The translations under genes and the position numbers were made by a program. Shown here one piece after another: positions 1 to 11,960 of a DNA stretch of 64,000 nucleotides (position 1 is its first letter; each line of letters opens with the position of its first letter). The DNA comes from Sweltsa coloradensis (lineage: Eukaryota > Arthropoda > Insecta > Plecoptera > Chloroperlidae). The notes beneath the pieces were generated by a model. The model saw nothing but the letters and a program-made list of their open reading frames with translations, was not told the DNA's origin and did no database searches. The DNA lies in NCBI GenBank assembly GCA_024449915.1, contig JAMZAV010000005.1:310001-374000 (forward strand), written 5' to 3'.

Positions 1-235
1 TATTTTGCTTCAATGTATAAGTTTTATTGCTTGCTTAAGCAACTGTCATAAATATGACGTAACCATGGCAATAAAATAATTATCCAAGTTCTAGGTTAAA
101 TTTTGTTTCATTCTAATTCGTACAAAAGTAAAATTTTCATATTTTGTTTAAAAAATGGTATGCTTCAAATTTACATTATTATTCTAGCCACATGGGATTT
201 TTACGAGATTTTTTACTTATGTGTGTATCAATGTT
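1..235. other. AT-rich sequence, nothing recognised
   Basis: Ordinary AT-rich sequence leading to the left end of the family B inverted-repeat element. I see no gene or repeat in it. Confidence 0.5.
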
Positions 236-738
236 AAGCACAAGCACGGAACACCCAAACAACACACAAACGAGGGAGCGAAGCTACTTAATCAACAGAT
301 AGACGAAGAAGAATACAAAAATAAAATACTTTACAGAACTTTGATAATTTTGGTGGAGGTGCCGGGTCGGCAATGCCAAACAAGAAACGCATGCCAGTCA
401 AACGTCGTGTTCTGTTTTTATAGCAAGATAAGACACGGGCAGACTTCTCATAATGTAAGGAGTACAGTTTGCATTGATACAAGGTTGTTGGTGATCTTGG
501 CTGTAAGGGGCGGAGGGGGGGGGGGGACTGGCTATTCCCCAGAATGTTTTAAAACTCATGTGATCGGCACACCCACCATAAATGCATGCAAGAACAAGAT
601 GGGAACATTTCTCAATGGTAAGCTTTCCCTAACCCGGCACCGCCACCAAAAATATCAGAAAATGGTGAATTATTTTATTTTTATATTCTTCTTCGGCAAT
701 CTCACTTTCTTAAAAATTCCCGTGCCCGTTTATTATTA
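236..738. mobile_element. Family B element with inverted ends (non-autonomous DNA element)
   Basis: The two ends are inverted copies of one another. Left arm, in order: a tip with GCACGG, the segment GAGGGAGCGAAGCTACT, then GAAGAAGAATA followed by an A-rich stretch, then GGTGGAGGTGCCGGGT at 352-367. On the opposite strand the right arm (about 631-738) shows a GGCACGGG tip, GAAGAAGAATATAAAAATAA and GGTGGCGGTGCCGGGTT in the same order. The centre holds a run of 12 G (515-526). A 172-codon frame runs through the element but has no recognisable domain and reads across both arms, so I do not call a gene. The arrangement suggests a MITE-like or foldback element. I could not fix a target-site duplication, so the superfamily is open. 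Related partial copies lie at 6838, 14504, 15600, 24050, 25871 and 45589. Confidence 0.6.
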
Positions 739-3700
739 GAACTGCGAATTATATTAATTTTAGCATTGTAGACTGTAGAGTGTAGAAGATAACTAACCAA
801 AGTTAATAGCTGATTTGCAAATGTTTTCAATTGTGTTGATATTAGGTTAGTTTTATATCGTAACACATTAAAAATGTTGAATTATTATTTACATTGCTGT
901 TTAACAGTACTTTACGTTTACAGAGTATTGTAAATGTATAGATTAATTTTGTGCAACTAATCATTCTGTATTTAGAACCAAGAGCAAAGCGTCTATAAAG
1001 GAATATATTTTGGAAGTTCTAGTGAAATTCGAGAGTGCTACAACAGATGGGACCATCTATAAAGTAGGCTGCCGCTTTACGATAACTATTTGAGACTTGG
1101 GCCTTCTTCGCCACAACCTAGTTTACGAGGGCGCCAAAATCACGCAGGGGTTCGGAAATGCATTCTTAAGTGTCCAAGTTTCAATGATTAAATGTTTTTT
1201 GAGTTTCCGCGTATCCCGATGTGAATGCGAAGGTCGAGACGGGTCGAGTAGATTGAATCGAGTGGAGAGTGGTAGAGTGGCTGCCGAGGCGATTACGAGA
1301 GAGACGAGGGTGGAACATGGCGGCCTAACGAGCTAACCGCAGCGCTAGAAGACTATGATACTCACTCGGTGCACCAGCGCAAATACTCGCCACCCGTCAC
1401 CCAAACCACCCTGCACACCGTCAGGTCATAAACGAAAATGAGACCTGGTCATAAAACAATTTTGAAACACTTGAAAGAGGAAAATATTGAGACGAAATGT
1501 TTTAAGTTCAATCATTTACGAGTTTTTAAACAAATTTTTCAATGGTTATTAACTTCCAAAAGTTTTTCAAACAAATTTTAATTCTGCTCCTTATATATAT
1601 TAAAATGCGTAACATTTTGTATGGAGTGGGAACGGCGGGGGGAGCTATTTGATGGCAATCTACGGTATCAAATTAGTAGTTTTACAGCTTGTGTTTTGTA
1701 ATGATATTGACATAGTCGCAAGGAACTATGTGTGCAACAGTCAGGTGCAAAAAAGAAAAACGCCATACAATTGACATCCATATATCCTGAAGATATCTTC
1801 AAAATTATATCAAGAAAAGTTTTGTAAAAAGATGCATGTATATTATTGCAGAAAGAGTGCTTGAATACTTAATTCGTGTTATAATATATAGTTAAAGACA
1901 ATGTAAAACAAGAGAATTTCGATTGAAAATCAGAGTATTAAACACGTTATTAAATACATCTCAAGAGAATAAAGCTCCCAAAAGCCTGTAACACATAACA
2001 CTAACAAGTTTATAGCCTGAGTACCCACATGGTACTTCGGTGTAGCTAAACGAATAAACGTCTTTAGTATCAATTATTTTGCATTGAGCAGAATAACGAC
2101 GAGCAATGATATGAAGCGAATATGAGTAAGGTTGATAGGTTGTATCCGGACAAAACCAAGTACAGCTATATGCTAAGGTGTGCTCAGCGCGGAGGTCCCA
2201 GCAAGTTTATGAAATAAAACAAGCATATTTGATGTCCATTGGACGGTATTAATTTTAATTTATAACGTACTTATTTTTATGGAAGCTACTCTCAATTCAA
2301 TGATAAATTCCATCCACTTTTCACAGAATTAGCTCCTCCAACATGGGGATAACGAGCCGGCAACGACGCTGCCAGCAACGCTCATCATTTCCGAAGCAAT
2401 AAACGTCTAATGGTGAGATTTCCCAACAATAAAACATCTCTGTACGATGTTATTGTCTCGGTCTCAGCCCACGTTGTGAGAACAACATACTTCATATTTC
2501 ATGCGGCATCCGGCCTTGCCGCGCATGGACAGTAGCACAAGACATGGCCCATAATCTAATAAGTCTTAGACCCATCTGTCCTCCCACCCAACAATATCAC
2601 AACTTCGCCCCAATAAGTAATTTTCTTTCCCCCGTAATATCAGCAATAGCATACAGTGCAGTGCCACTAAATATCTAACTTCCTGAGGAAATGTGACAAA
2701 TTCGCGCGTAGGATTGAGCCCTGCCCCTAAAGTCTCCCCCTCTACCCCCCCCCAAACCTCCCACTTCAACCCTCTTCATAGTCAGTCTCATCACCAAATT
2801 CTCTTCGGGAAATTGCAATTTTATCTTCACCTGATGCTAGCTCCAAGTGCCCCCCCCCCCCCTCCATCCATGATCGTTCTAAATGACAACTTTTCCAAAC
2901 TGATGAACTTGGTAATATGTACAACTTACCTATGGTACACAAGTTACGCAGTCGTTTCTGAAAAGTTTGTGTTGGAAGTTTTTCTTCGAAACGCACACGA
3001 ATAATTGTAGGGGCAAAGTAATTTTGTCTAGTTTTGGTTAGTTGCTGTGTGCAAAGAGTTTAGACTTGATACCGGTCGCAGACACTTAGTGACTATAGTG
3101 CTCACTCTCTAACCAAGCAGAACATTGTTTGTTATCTCAACTCTCTTGGACAGGTTCGAGTTTATTTCATAAAACAAGCTTTATTTCACAACAATGAAGC
3201 TCAGCTGCAAAATGAACTATCAAAGAAACTAGTCAGTCGGTTTATATGGTACTTTTGTTTTTTTATGTTGATATAAAATAAACAAATGTTTTTTCCTCAG
3301 TCTCGACTCAATACCCCGATGTAAACGTGCAACAACTATTCATCGAAATCTATATCTTCATGAAAGTAAGTATACCAACTAATCAATCAATACGTGAATG
3401 CTTCACTGGCGACCAAAACTAATCGATTCTTCTTCATATAGTGAACGAAATTAAATTGGACCGCCAGACGTTACGATTTACTGGAAAATTATTGTTCCCT
3501 TTTATGTGCATATAAAATCCAAGGCTAGATTCACAAACTATTTATTTAGCTCCCATTAAACTTCCAATAAAGCTACGTCATCTGATGCCCGCCCCTGCTT
3601 AGGGTCGGGTGGTTGGGGGACCCCCCCCACCCCTCTCTACATGATCACCTGTACGTGCACCCAGAGCATGAAACAGCTGAACCAGCACCGCCATCTCATC

Positions 3701-3926
3701 TCATCTCATCAAGCCTCTCTCGACAAGAAGATTTTAGAGGATAAATTAATGTATTAACATAACATAATCATTTAACTATGAACCCTTTTGGTCGAAAATT
3801 ACACTATTAATTTTTAGTCGAAGAACGTAAATAGCCAAATAATTTTTTGAGTTCTTGTTTGGAGTATTTATCAAATCATCGTATCTATGGAAGTGATAAT
3901 CATATTTTAGTTTGTCGATTATTATT
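739..3926. other. Unique AT-rich sequence with C-runs, no gene recognised
   Basis: About 3.2 kb without a recognisable gene. The segment 2340-2560 is less AT-rich than its surroundings. A 13-base C run lies at 2850-2862 and another C-rich patch near 3620-3640. Frames of 60-103 codons here overlap on both strands, carry no family signature and look like chance openings. Confidence 0.5.
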
Positions 3927-4076
3927 CAATACAAGTGTTGCTGCACTCCACGGAAACGTACACAACGTACAGCGTGTAATGCGTACACTACATAGCGAGA
4001 TACAAGGGTGTGGTCCTTTCTAGACTCAATACAAGTGTTGCTGCACTCCACGGACACGGACACAACGTACAGCGGG
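3927..4076 (+). repeat. Direct duplication with exact 100-bp period
   Basis: A segment starting CAATACAAGTGTTGCTGCAC at 3927 recurs at 4027 with only a few substitutions over about 50 bp, both copies ending in ACAACGTACAGCG. The second copy runs straight into the minisatellite at 4071. The duplicated segment contains GTGTTGCTG, which is also the core of the 12-bp minisatellite unit, so it may have seeded that array. Confidence 0.85.
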
Positions 4077-5162
4077 GTGTTGCTGGTGGTGTTGCTGGTG
4101 GTGTTGCTGGTGGTGTTGCTGGTGGTGTTTTCTGGTGGTTGTGTGGGTTTTGGTGTTGCTGGGGGTGGGTGCGGTGTTGTTGCTGGGGGTTTTGGGTGTG
4201 TGGTGTTTTGTGGTGTTGCTGGTGGGTGTTGCTGGTGGTGTGCTGGTGGTGTTGTGGTGGTGTTGCTTGGTGGTGGTAGTGGTGTTTTGCTGGTGGTGTT
4301 GCTGTGGTGTGCTGGTGGTGGTGCCCGGTGGTGTTACTGGTGGTGTGTGGTGGTGTTTGGTGGTGTTACTGGTGGGGTTGCTGGTGGTGCTGGGTGGTGT
4401 GTTGCTGGTGGTGTTACTGGTGGTGTTTGGTGGTGTTGTGGTGGTGTTGCTGGTGGTGTTATGGTGGTGTTGTGGTGGTTTTGCTGGTGGTGTTGCTGGG
4501 GGTGTTGCTGGTGGTGTTTTCTGGTGGTGTTGGGGTGGTGAGGTGGTTGCTGGTGGTTTTTACTGGTGGTGTTGCTGGTGGGTGGTGTAATGGGTGTTGC
4601 TGTGGGTTTTGGTGGTTGTGGTGTTCTGGTGGTGTTTTTGGGTGTGTGTTTCTGGTGGTGTTGGTGGTGTTATGGTGGTGGTGGTGGTTTGCTGCTGGGT
4701 GGTGTTGCTGGTGGTGTTGGTGGTGGTGTTCTGGTGGTGTTGCTTTGGGGGTGGTGTCTGGGGGTGCTGGTGGGGTTTTGGTGGGTTGCTGGTGGTGGTT
4801 TCTGGTGGTGACTGGTTTGGGGTTGGTGTGTGGTGGGGTTGCTGGTGGTGGTGGGGGTGGGGGTGGTGGTGTTGGTGGTGTTGGGTGCTGGTGTGGGTTG
4901 TGGTGTGCTGGTGGTTTTCTGTGTGTTTTTGTTTCTGGTGGTGCTGCTGTGGGGTGCTGGTGGGTTGTGGTGGGTTGCTTGCTTTTTGGTGCTGCTGGGG
5001 GGTGTGCTGGTGGTGTTGCTTTGGGGGCTGCTGGTGGGGTTGCTGTGGTGTTGTGGTGGTGTTGTGGTGGTGTTATGGTGGTGGTTTGGTGGTGTTGGTG
5101 TTGGTGGTTGGTGTTTGGTGTTGGTGTAGGTGTTGGTGTTGGTGTTGGTGTTGGTGTCGGTG
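4071..5162 (+). repeat. G/T-strand minisatellite, 12-bp core GTTGCTGGTGGT
   Basis: About 1.1 kb built from degenerate repeats of GTTGCTGGTGGT and shorter GGTGTT variants. The + strand is almost free of A, and its C is nearly confined to the GCT of the unit, so the two strands are extremely asymmetric. The last 60 bp become a (GGTGTT)n hexamer run. Because stop codons are scarce in such sequence, overlapping frames of 81-302 codons appear on the + strand (rich in Gly, Val, Trp, Cys) and a 250-codon frame on the - strand (rich in Pro, Thr, Asn). They are consequences of the repeat; no protein family is recognisable. Confidence 0.93.
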
Positions 5163-5432
5163 GTTACGCGCATTTCAAAATGTTCATCGTCGCCCCGGCC
5201 AAAGTATTGTAACGACCCTAAAACCCCCAACGGTGCTTGTACCCGGAAAGATTCCAAACGCGCCCGTACCGTCGGCGTTCGGGTGCAAAGCCTACTTTGG
5301 GCGCGGCAACCGTGAGAAAACAAAAATATGCTTTTTTGATGCCAAAACGGACACGCATGACTATTTTGGTCGGTCCATAACGTGTATACAAATGCTACAA
5401 AATGGTTCATGTTTGGTAACACGATTATCGTA
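5163..5432. other. GC-richer flank of the minisatellite
   Basis: The first half, roughly 5190-5310, is richer in GC and CpG than the neighbourhood. Frames from both strands of the minisatellite run into it and end near 5420-5433. It could be a fragment of an older repeat or a short exon. I see no splice-site pattern or domain that decides this. Confidence 0.3.
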
Positions 5433-6396
5433 AAGGTCCGATCTAGGTATATACAAAACTATACATATACATAACTCGATATACATTTTCCATCGATTAA
5501 TTTACTTTCGATCGGAAATAATAAATTGTTTGACATCCCCACAAAAAAATGACAGACATACAAGAATGAATATACTTGCATACTTCAATAAGTGGGCAGG
5601 ACAATATATTAGCATTAAGTTAAGTGTCTTATCGTTCGTAGTGCACTCGGCACATGCAAGAGCAACATAAATACGTCACAGTTTCTTGATGGTTCTCTAG
5701 ATTTACTCTTGACAGTGTCGACTATAGTATGTTCTCCGTAGAAAGGTGACACACCAACTTAAAGCCACCACCTCTACCAGAAAAATGAATAAACTATTTT
5801 TATCAGTATTATCAAACCGTATTGAGGCGGTTCGTAAAATAAAGCATCGAGCGCATGCACGCAAGATATACGAGTTGTGCTGGAATGTGATGTAGGGACT
5901 AGAGTCGAGGTGCTCAGCTTCCCCCGATCATAAAGCCAACCTGGAAAACCGATATTGCGAATAATACAGCCGCGATATAAGCGCGACAACGCGTTATGCA
6001 TAGCGTAAGTGCACGGGGGTGCACTAGCAAGTCAATAAACTGAGGTATCGCTTCCAGGACACACGAGGAGAAATCTTTATCCGCGTATATATATATGATG
6101 GACATATTTTTACATGACAATACCCAGGGTGTTAGTTATTCTTCGGGCCATACCCCACATCAAAAAACCTCCCACCCCACATTTAGCTAACTCGTTTAAA
6201 AGCAACCCCCTCAGGCTCTTATTCAAGGGTTACACCCCGCTATAAAAACTTTTCACAACCACCCTCTAAACTTAATATCTCCACCTCCCCATAATCTATC
6301 CACCACCGCGGATCGGTGCATGTTCATCTCATTACTACAGACGAGTGCGTAGTCGAACACAAATAACCTCGTCGCCTTCAGATCGACGTTTTATTG
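5433..6396. other. Unique sequence, no gene recognised
   Basis: AT-rich to mixed sequence. 6120-6310 is pyrimidine-rich with several CCCC groups. Nothing recognisable as a gene or mobile element. Confidence 0.45.

Positions 6397-6465
<69 letters not shown>
6397..6465 (+). repeat. (GTC)23 trinucleotide microsatellite
   Basis: 69 bp of GTC repeats with one GCC interruption near 6430. In one frame the tract reads as a run of arginines inside a 63-codon frame (6345-6536). That frame has nothing else gene-like, so I treat this as a non-coding microsatellite. Confidence 0.95.
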
Positions 6466-6466
<1 letters not shown>

Positions 6467-6837
6467 AGTCACTGTCCCCTTAGCCCATACGTTTTTGCGA
6501 GATGAAAAGACGATAGTAAAAAAGAAATTAAACTAATTAGATAATCCAATGTTTATGGGTGTACGGTAATTTAGTTCCGTGCCGGCAGGAGGATGATTGC
6601 TGGGTCAGGGGACGAAGTCGACCACATTGCACGCGGCCTCCTGAAAGTGGTATCTACTATCTAGTTTGCGGCTGGCAAATTAAAATCACTATTGTGGAGA
6701 TAATCATGAGACGTCGTAGTAACAAAGCTTGTGTCGGAGTTCCTTGTCACTGTGACCAAGTAATCGATGGTGAGGCGAGTTCGTCGACAGCAAGAAGGCT
6801 GCTGCACGCTGGAGCCGCTAAGTCATACTCAGCCACC

Positions 6838-6979
6838 GGTACGGGAGTACCTAAACGAGGGAGCGAAGCTACTGAAGCTACTCAAGCTTACTTTTTTTTA
6901 CTTAGAAGAAGAATATAAACATGAAATAATAAATTACTTTTCATTGTTCATATCTAGTGTTTGGTGGAGGTGCCGGGTA
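6838..6979 (+). mobile_element. Family B partial copy (left-arm type)
   Basis: Shows the family B order: GGTACGGGAGT, then CGAGGGAGCGAAGCTACT (same words as at 270-288), then GAAGAAGAATATAAA, then GGTGGAGGTGCCGGGT ending near 6979. I could not find an inverted right arm downstream, so this is a solo arm or a truncated copy. Confidence 0.6.
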
Positions 6980-9760
6980 TTTCTATGAACAGTTTGGGTA
7001 GCGCTCGTCGGTAGCACTGGTTTGGCCATGACTCCACGCAAACTCTTATCGATTATATAACAATTGCATACATGATGGTAAATTCTAATCAGTGAGAATT
7101 CAATGGGATAGCTTTGCTTTTGTCTTCATTCTAACTTTTTCTTAAGTTTTCTAATTTATTGAAAGGGCGCGGCGCACAAAAGTTTTCCAACCATACGGGT
7201 AGGCCTACTTTTACAACGCCACTCCCCCCATTTTCCTGACAGTTAATAGGATGCTAATGGCAAAATCACAAGTCGAAATTAGTAAGTGGAATAAGACCTA
7301 CGCAGCCAACCACCTAGCAATTACAGCACATGATGGCACTGGCAGACACACAAAAACAACCACAAAAATGATATAGTCACAATTCCTGTTGGCGTTTTTG
7401 TTTTCCAGACTTTTAGCTTCGGTTATTGAGCACCTGGCTGTAAAAATATAGTAATTTAGCTTTTTAAAAAATATCTGACAGACTTATTGTTATTTTTCGT
7501 ACTCTTATTTTATTGTAGTCTAATTATTAGAAGTTATTACTAAATACTACAACATAGTATTTTCTTATTTTTATAAAGCAAAATTATAACATATGTAATT
7601 GTTCTTATGCACAAATGAACTATATATAAACCATAGTATATAATAAGCAATAATGTTATTATTGACTTAGTTATAATTGGCAACACAAGAAATAATTATT
7701 TTACTTTAAATTGTAGTTTTTTTTAGCTCTAAGTATTCTTAGTCTTGGGCATCAAATAGGAGGGATTTATTACATAACCTGTATATAAGTTGTAAGTAAT
7801 TACTACTTTAAAAGAAACCCAAATAAATAAATAAATAGTAAGTTAATACTTATAACATGATTCAATTTGAACGAATTACTAAACCAATTAAAAATTACAT
7901 AACTGTGTTTATAAAATGATATAATGCGCCTAGTTGTATTGTGTCGTCAATATTATTTGCATTAATAAACAAATTGCCAATCCATAAGAATTAAACCCAA
8001 TACCTTCTGTATTTGAAGCAGAAGCATCAATTCTCAAGATTTATGAGTACTCACAGCGCCTGTTCTAAGGTTATTCGTGTTATTGCCTTATCAAATCAAA
8101 ATATAAATTAATTAAAGCAGTAAATTAACGATATTAATGTTTACTACTTCGCACTTAATTAATAAATCTCTCGTCAAGTCTGAAGCAATCAATCTGGATG
8201 AAATTAATAAAATCACATTGTGGGTGTTTCTGTAAGTAATAGGGGATCTGTGAGTCACCGCTGTGTTCGCCCATGCACTCAAGCTCCCGCTCTCCCCTCA
8301 AAACAACGAAACAAACTTTGCGACTTCCTCCAAGCAATCATTCGCAATTGTTTCAAGGGAGTCATTTGGAATAATTCGAAGTGGAGTAAGAAACATTCAT
8401 TTTAGAAGCTTGTACTCTAGGTGTGGTGCTACACGAGTCCGCCTAGAACTTCTAAACTTAATTAGCAGAAAAATGGGTGAGAAATTTGCGTGGTTCGTTT
8501 GTGAATTCAAAAAGAAGTTACGGTTTGAAATTTGGCCTTGATGCGCACGGTATTGATGAACTGATATTCAAATGGTGGGACACTTACACTAGCAGAAATG
8601 TGTAATACAACAGTTACAAGAACTTTTTTAACGCAGAATTGGTAGACGTTGAGAAACGGTTGTAACAATAGAAATTGTCAGTTGGCCCCCTATCCCCTCC
8701 CCCCTGCCTCACAATTAAAAGATAATAGAATTCGATGTAGTATTTATCGAAATAAGATTTACGTCACCTAGATGTTGTAACAATTGCCGGAAATTTAAAT
8801 TGTGTATTTTTTTACGATAGAGGAAGTATATTTGCATAAATAAACAGTAATTTTAATTTGAGTGGTTTTTGCGTAGAAAAATATGCAAAGTCACATGACG
8901 TCAACATTGAATTATCAATAAACTTAGTGTTGTATATTATTTCTTGTCAAAATTACCCTGAAGCTTGAGGAAGCAATAACAATGATAGAAAAGATTTCAC
9001 ATTGAAACAAAACAAATAACGTATGCATAACAAGAAAGAACCTGAAATACACATCTAAACACAAACCATGAAACAAATACAACATGAGGACGTTTACGGT
9101 TTACATTAAAACAAATGACATACACATCGGCGTAAGGCAGAATAACAGAAACAGTGATGCAAAATTTATTTTCGCCCAGTTTCATTATATTTTCAGAGTT
9201 TAACAGACTGAGTCTGTCTAGGTGTTAGTGAATGATTCAGGTTGTGCTTTCCGCAGAATGTAGGCCTATATTTGCACTTTAGCCCAAGGGGAATTGGCTT
9301 TTACACCACTGGACATTCAGAGTGATAAAAATTGTCAATACAAAGTAAAAGTCACTACATTTCCATGTTGTAGAATGTTAAAAAAAACAACAAAAAAAAC
9401 TAAAAACAGAAGGCCCATTCATGATGCCGAATCCTAATGCTTGAAGGGATTCCTGTGACAATGGCGTCCCCGGAATTTCCTGTGATCCTCCAACGGAGTA
9501 GGAATGCGTTCTGTTAATAATCTATAATCAGTCATTGTTTAACATTGTCTCTCGGCTCATAGATTACTTCAAGGGAACATCACTCCTCGACAATCTGGAA
9601 CACGCGACACACGACAATCTCCGTCAACCGTTCAAACTTTACCACTCACCAGAAGAAACGATTCAAACTTTTCAGTACAACTAGGATAATATATGGAATA
9701 AATTGTTCGCCTCACCCATCATACAAGGTTCTGAGCGAGAATTATCATAATTCATAGCGT
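6980..9760. other. AT-rich unique sequence; possible retroelement tail near 7840
   Basis: Strongly AT-rich. At 7800-7840 an A-rich stretch ends in AAATAAATAAATAAATAG, which resembles the 3' tail of a non-LTR retrotransposon on the + strand, but no reverse transcriptase remnant is seen upstream. Frames of 60-92 codons at 8155-8541 overlap on both strands and look like chance. Confidence 0.35.
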
Positions 9761-9784
9761 AGCTAGCTAGCTAGCTAGCTAGCT
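9761..9784 (+). repeat. (AGCT)6 palindromic microsatellite
   Basis: Six perfect AGCT units. Each unit is self-complementary, so the tract can form a hairpin or cruciform on either strand. Confidence 0.95.
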
Positions 9785-11118
9785 GTCGACAGCCAAATAT
9801 GTGTTTGTCTTCAACTGTTGTATCAACTCCTAATTGCTACAAGAGCCATCAGTTCTAACTGGATGAGGCGTAAGGATTATCATTACATACGACTAGGTGG
9901 CCAACGTTTTATTGAATCTAGTCGAGAAGTTTAAGGTGTAGACCAATAAAAACTTAAGCTGCTCGTTTTCACACAACAGGGGGGATATTAAGTAGTGGCC
10001 GTTGAGACGGGAGGCCTGCCTGGCACACAGGTCTCAGGCTGATCGACTCGAGTGCATATGTATGACTGAGGTTAATTGCTGACTTAAAAACATTGGAGCC
10101 TCAAGCTATGCGGATGATTTTCTAGATTCGTTTAACGAGAAGGAGATAATTTTTAGAAGGAAATAAGCTGAATATAAGAACGAAAAAGCTAGCTTGCATT
10201 ATTCCTAAAAACGTGGACGCCTTTACGACTGAAGATAATTAATTAAAATGACTTTATTACTGTCAATAAGTAGACTATTAATAATGCTAATATAATGGGT
10301 GAAGAAGGGATCTCTTCTTTAATATCTTTATTACATTTTTTTTCATTTTGCAAATTCCTTTGAATTATTTTTAGAACACATAAAAAATAATTGCAAAAAC
10401 TAAACGTCTCGGGACGGACCATAAAACAAAACATTAATCAGTTGATAAACAGCTAGTCGGGTACCTTAAACCGAGTGGCGGGGGAAAGTCACCCTTAATG
10501 GACGCGATGTTCTCATAACTCCGCGTACAAAACTCATTGTCTATAAGGCCATAACTTTCAGCGCCGCCTACAAATAAAACCGTGTACGCTGGTAATGAAA
10601 AACTTTTTAGGAGATGACAATTCTAATCTTAAGGACACTCGACAAGAATAAGAATAAGGAGGGGGGGGAGGGGAGTAATTAAGAGGAACGGCAGAGTAGA
10701 AAGATGCGGACAATAGAATAATAAAACAGACTGCCGGAGAGAAATATTAAGGACTCTCAACACGATGATGAATAGAATAGGCCACCTTTCAAGTCAACAA
10801 TAAACTACTAGGCCAGAATTGCCCACCAATTGTCTCCAGCATTGAATAAACTCCCATAATACCCTCTTTGCCAGACGAGAAACAAACCGGCATCTTAGGC
10901 TTGGCGTTCACATCAATTGTTCTATAAACGTTGAAGAGGCTGGGCTTTCTAATTCCGCTTCCGAATCAGTAAGAACAAACCATTATCTTGGAAACCGTGA
11001 GCCATCCATACAAGTATCACACTAATAATATAAAACATATCGCAATAATAGAGGCCCTAGTAATTATACGCATGGCTGTATGAAATTGAAAGCCCTCTCT
11101 CCCGAATGTGCATGGTAG
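9785..11118. other. Unique sequence, no gene recognised
   Basis: No convincing gene. 10440-10620 is somewhat GC-richer, and a G-rich patch lies near 10660-10673. Confidence 0.45.
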
Positions 11119-11814
11119 TAGACCATTAGGTGCTCAGGAAGCGACCCTCCCCCCCCCCTCGAACTAATTTCACTATAAGGCATTTTTTGTTCAGAAAAAA
11201 ATCCGATTAATAATCCACCTTTTGCCACTTGGCAGCGGGGGCGTTTGACCTCCAGGGGTGTCCAAAGTCAAAATTCCCGAAACTTTGACCTGCTATAACG
11301 GTCCAAGTTTTTGATAAAATTCCCAAAAATTTTTTTTAAATTTTCATTTACACATTATTTTTGATTTTTTAAAACAAAAGCGAATTTTAAATTTTTGTAA
11401 AGGGGGGCCCAAAATTAATAATAATCGATTTTAAATGTTTTTTTACACTTTAACATTAAAGATTGGACATATAATCCGCATTAAGGCTTTATTTTATACA
11501 TAAAATGAAGAGCCGTATTTAAAAAATAAATTATGCAAAACAATTCAAGGGGTGTCCAAAAAGTTGGGTTTTATATTATTGCTAATATACAACATTTTTT
11601 TAAATGCTAAAAATGTGTTCATGTTACTAAAATCAGTAACCTGTCTAAGAATACGTATTGTATGTCGGCCTAGCAAAGATTAATATTTTTTTTCAGGGTT
11701 GTCCAAAATTTTTAATTCAAATACAGCAATTTGAGAGAAATATCAATAAAAATAGGGCAAAATGAATGTATTTAAATTGGCCCAGTCATCACCGAATTTA
11801 TATTCTTAACCGTC

Positions 11815-11960
11815 AGGTGCAAAGGAAGCGACCCTCCGGGCCCCCGAACTAATTTTTCACTATAGCAGTTTTTTTCAGAAAAATCACGATTTTAAAAATC
11901 CCCCTATTTGCCTTTGGCAGCTGGGGCGGTTTTTACCTGGGAGGGGATTCAAAATCGGGG
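11815..11960 (+). repeat. Internal direct copy of the left end of the 3.2-kb block
   Basis: CAGGTGC, GGAAGCGACCCTCC, CCCCGAACTAATTT and CACTATA repeat the words at 11127-11180 in the same order and orientation. GGCAGC and GGGGCG follow at about the same spacing. Confidence 0.65.

Noticed and set aside
4008..5433. Several overlapping long frames (up to 302 codons on +, 250 on -) as possible secreted or mucin-like proteins
   Set aside because: They exist because the G/T-strand minisatellite lacks stop codons in many frames. Composition is purely that of the repeat, and the ends have no coding context.
6345..6536. Arginine-rich small protein
   Set aside because: The arginine run is the (GTC)23 microsatellite; the rest of the frame has no conserved features.
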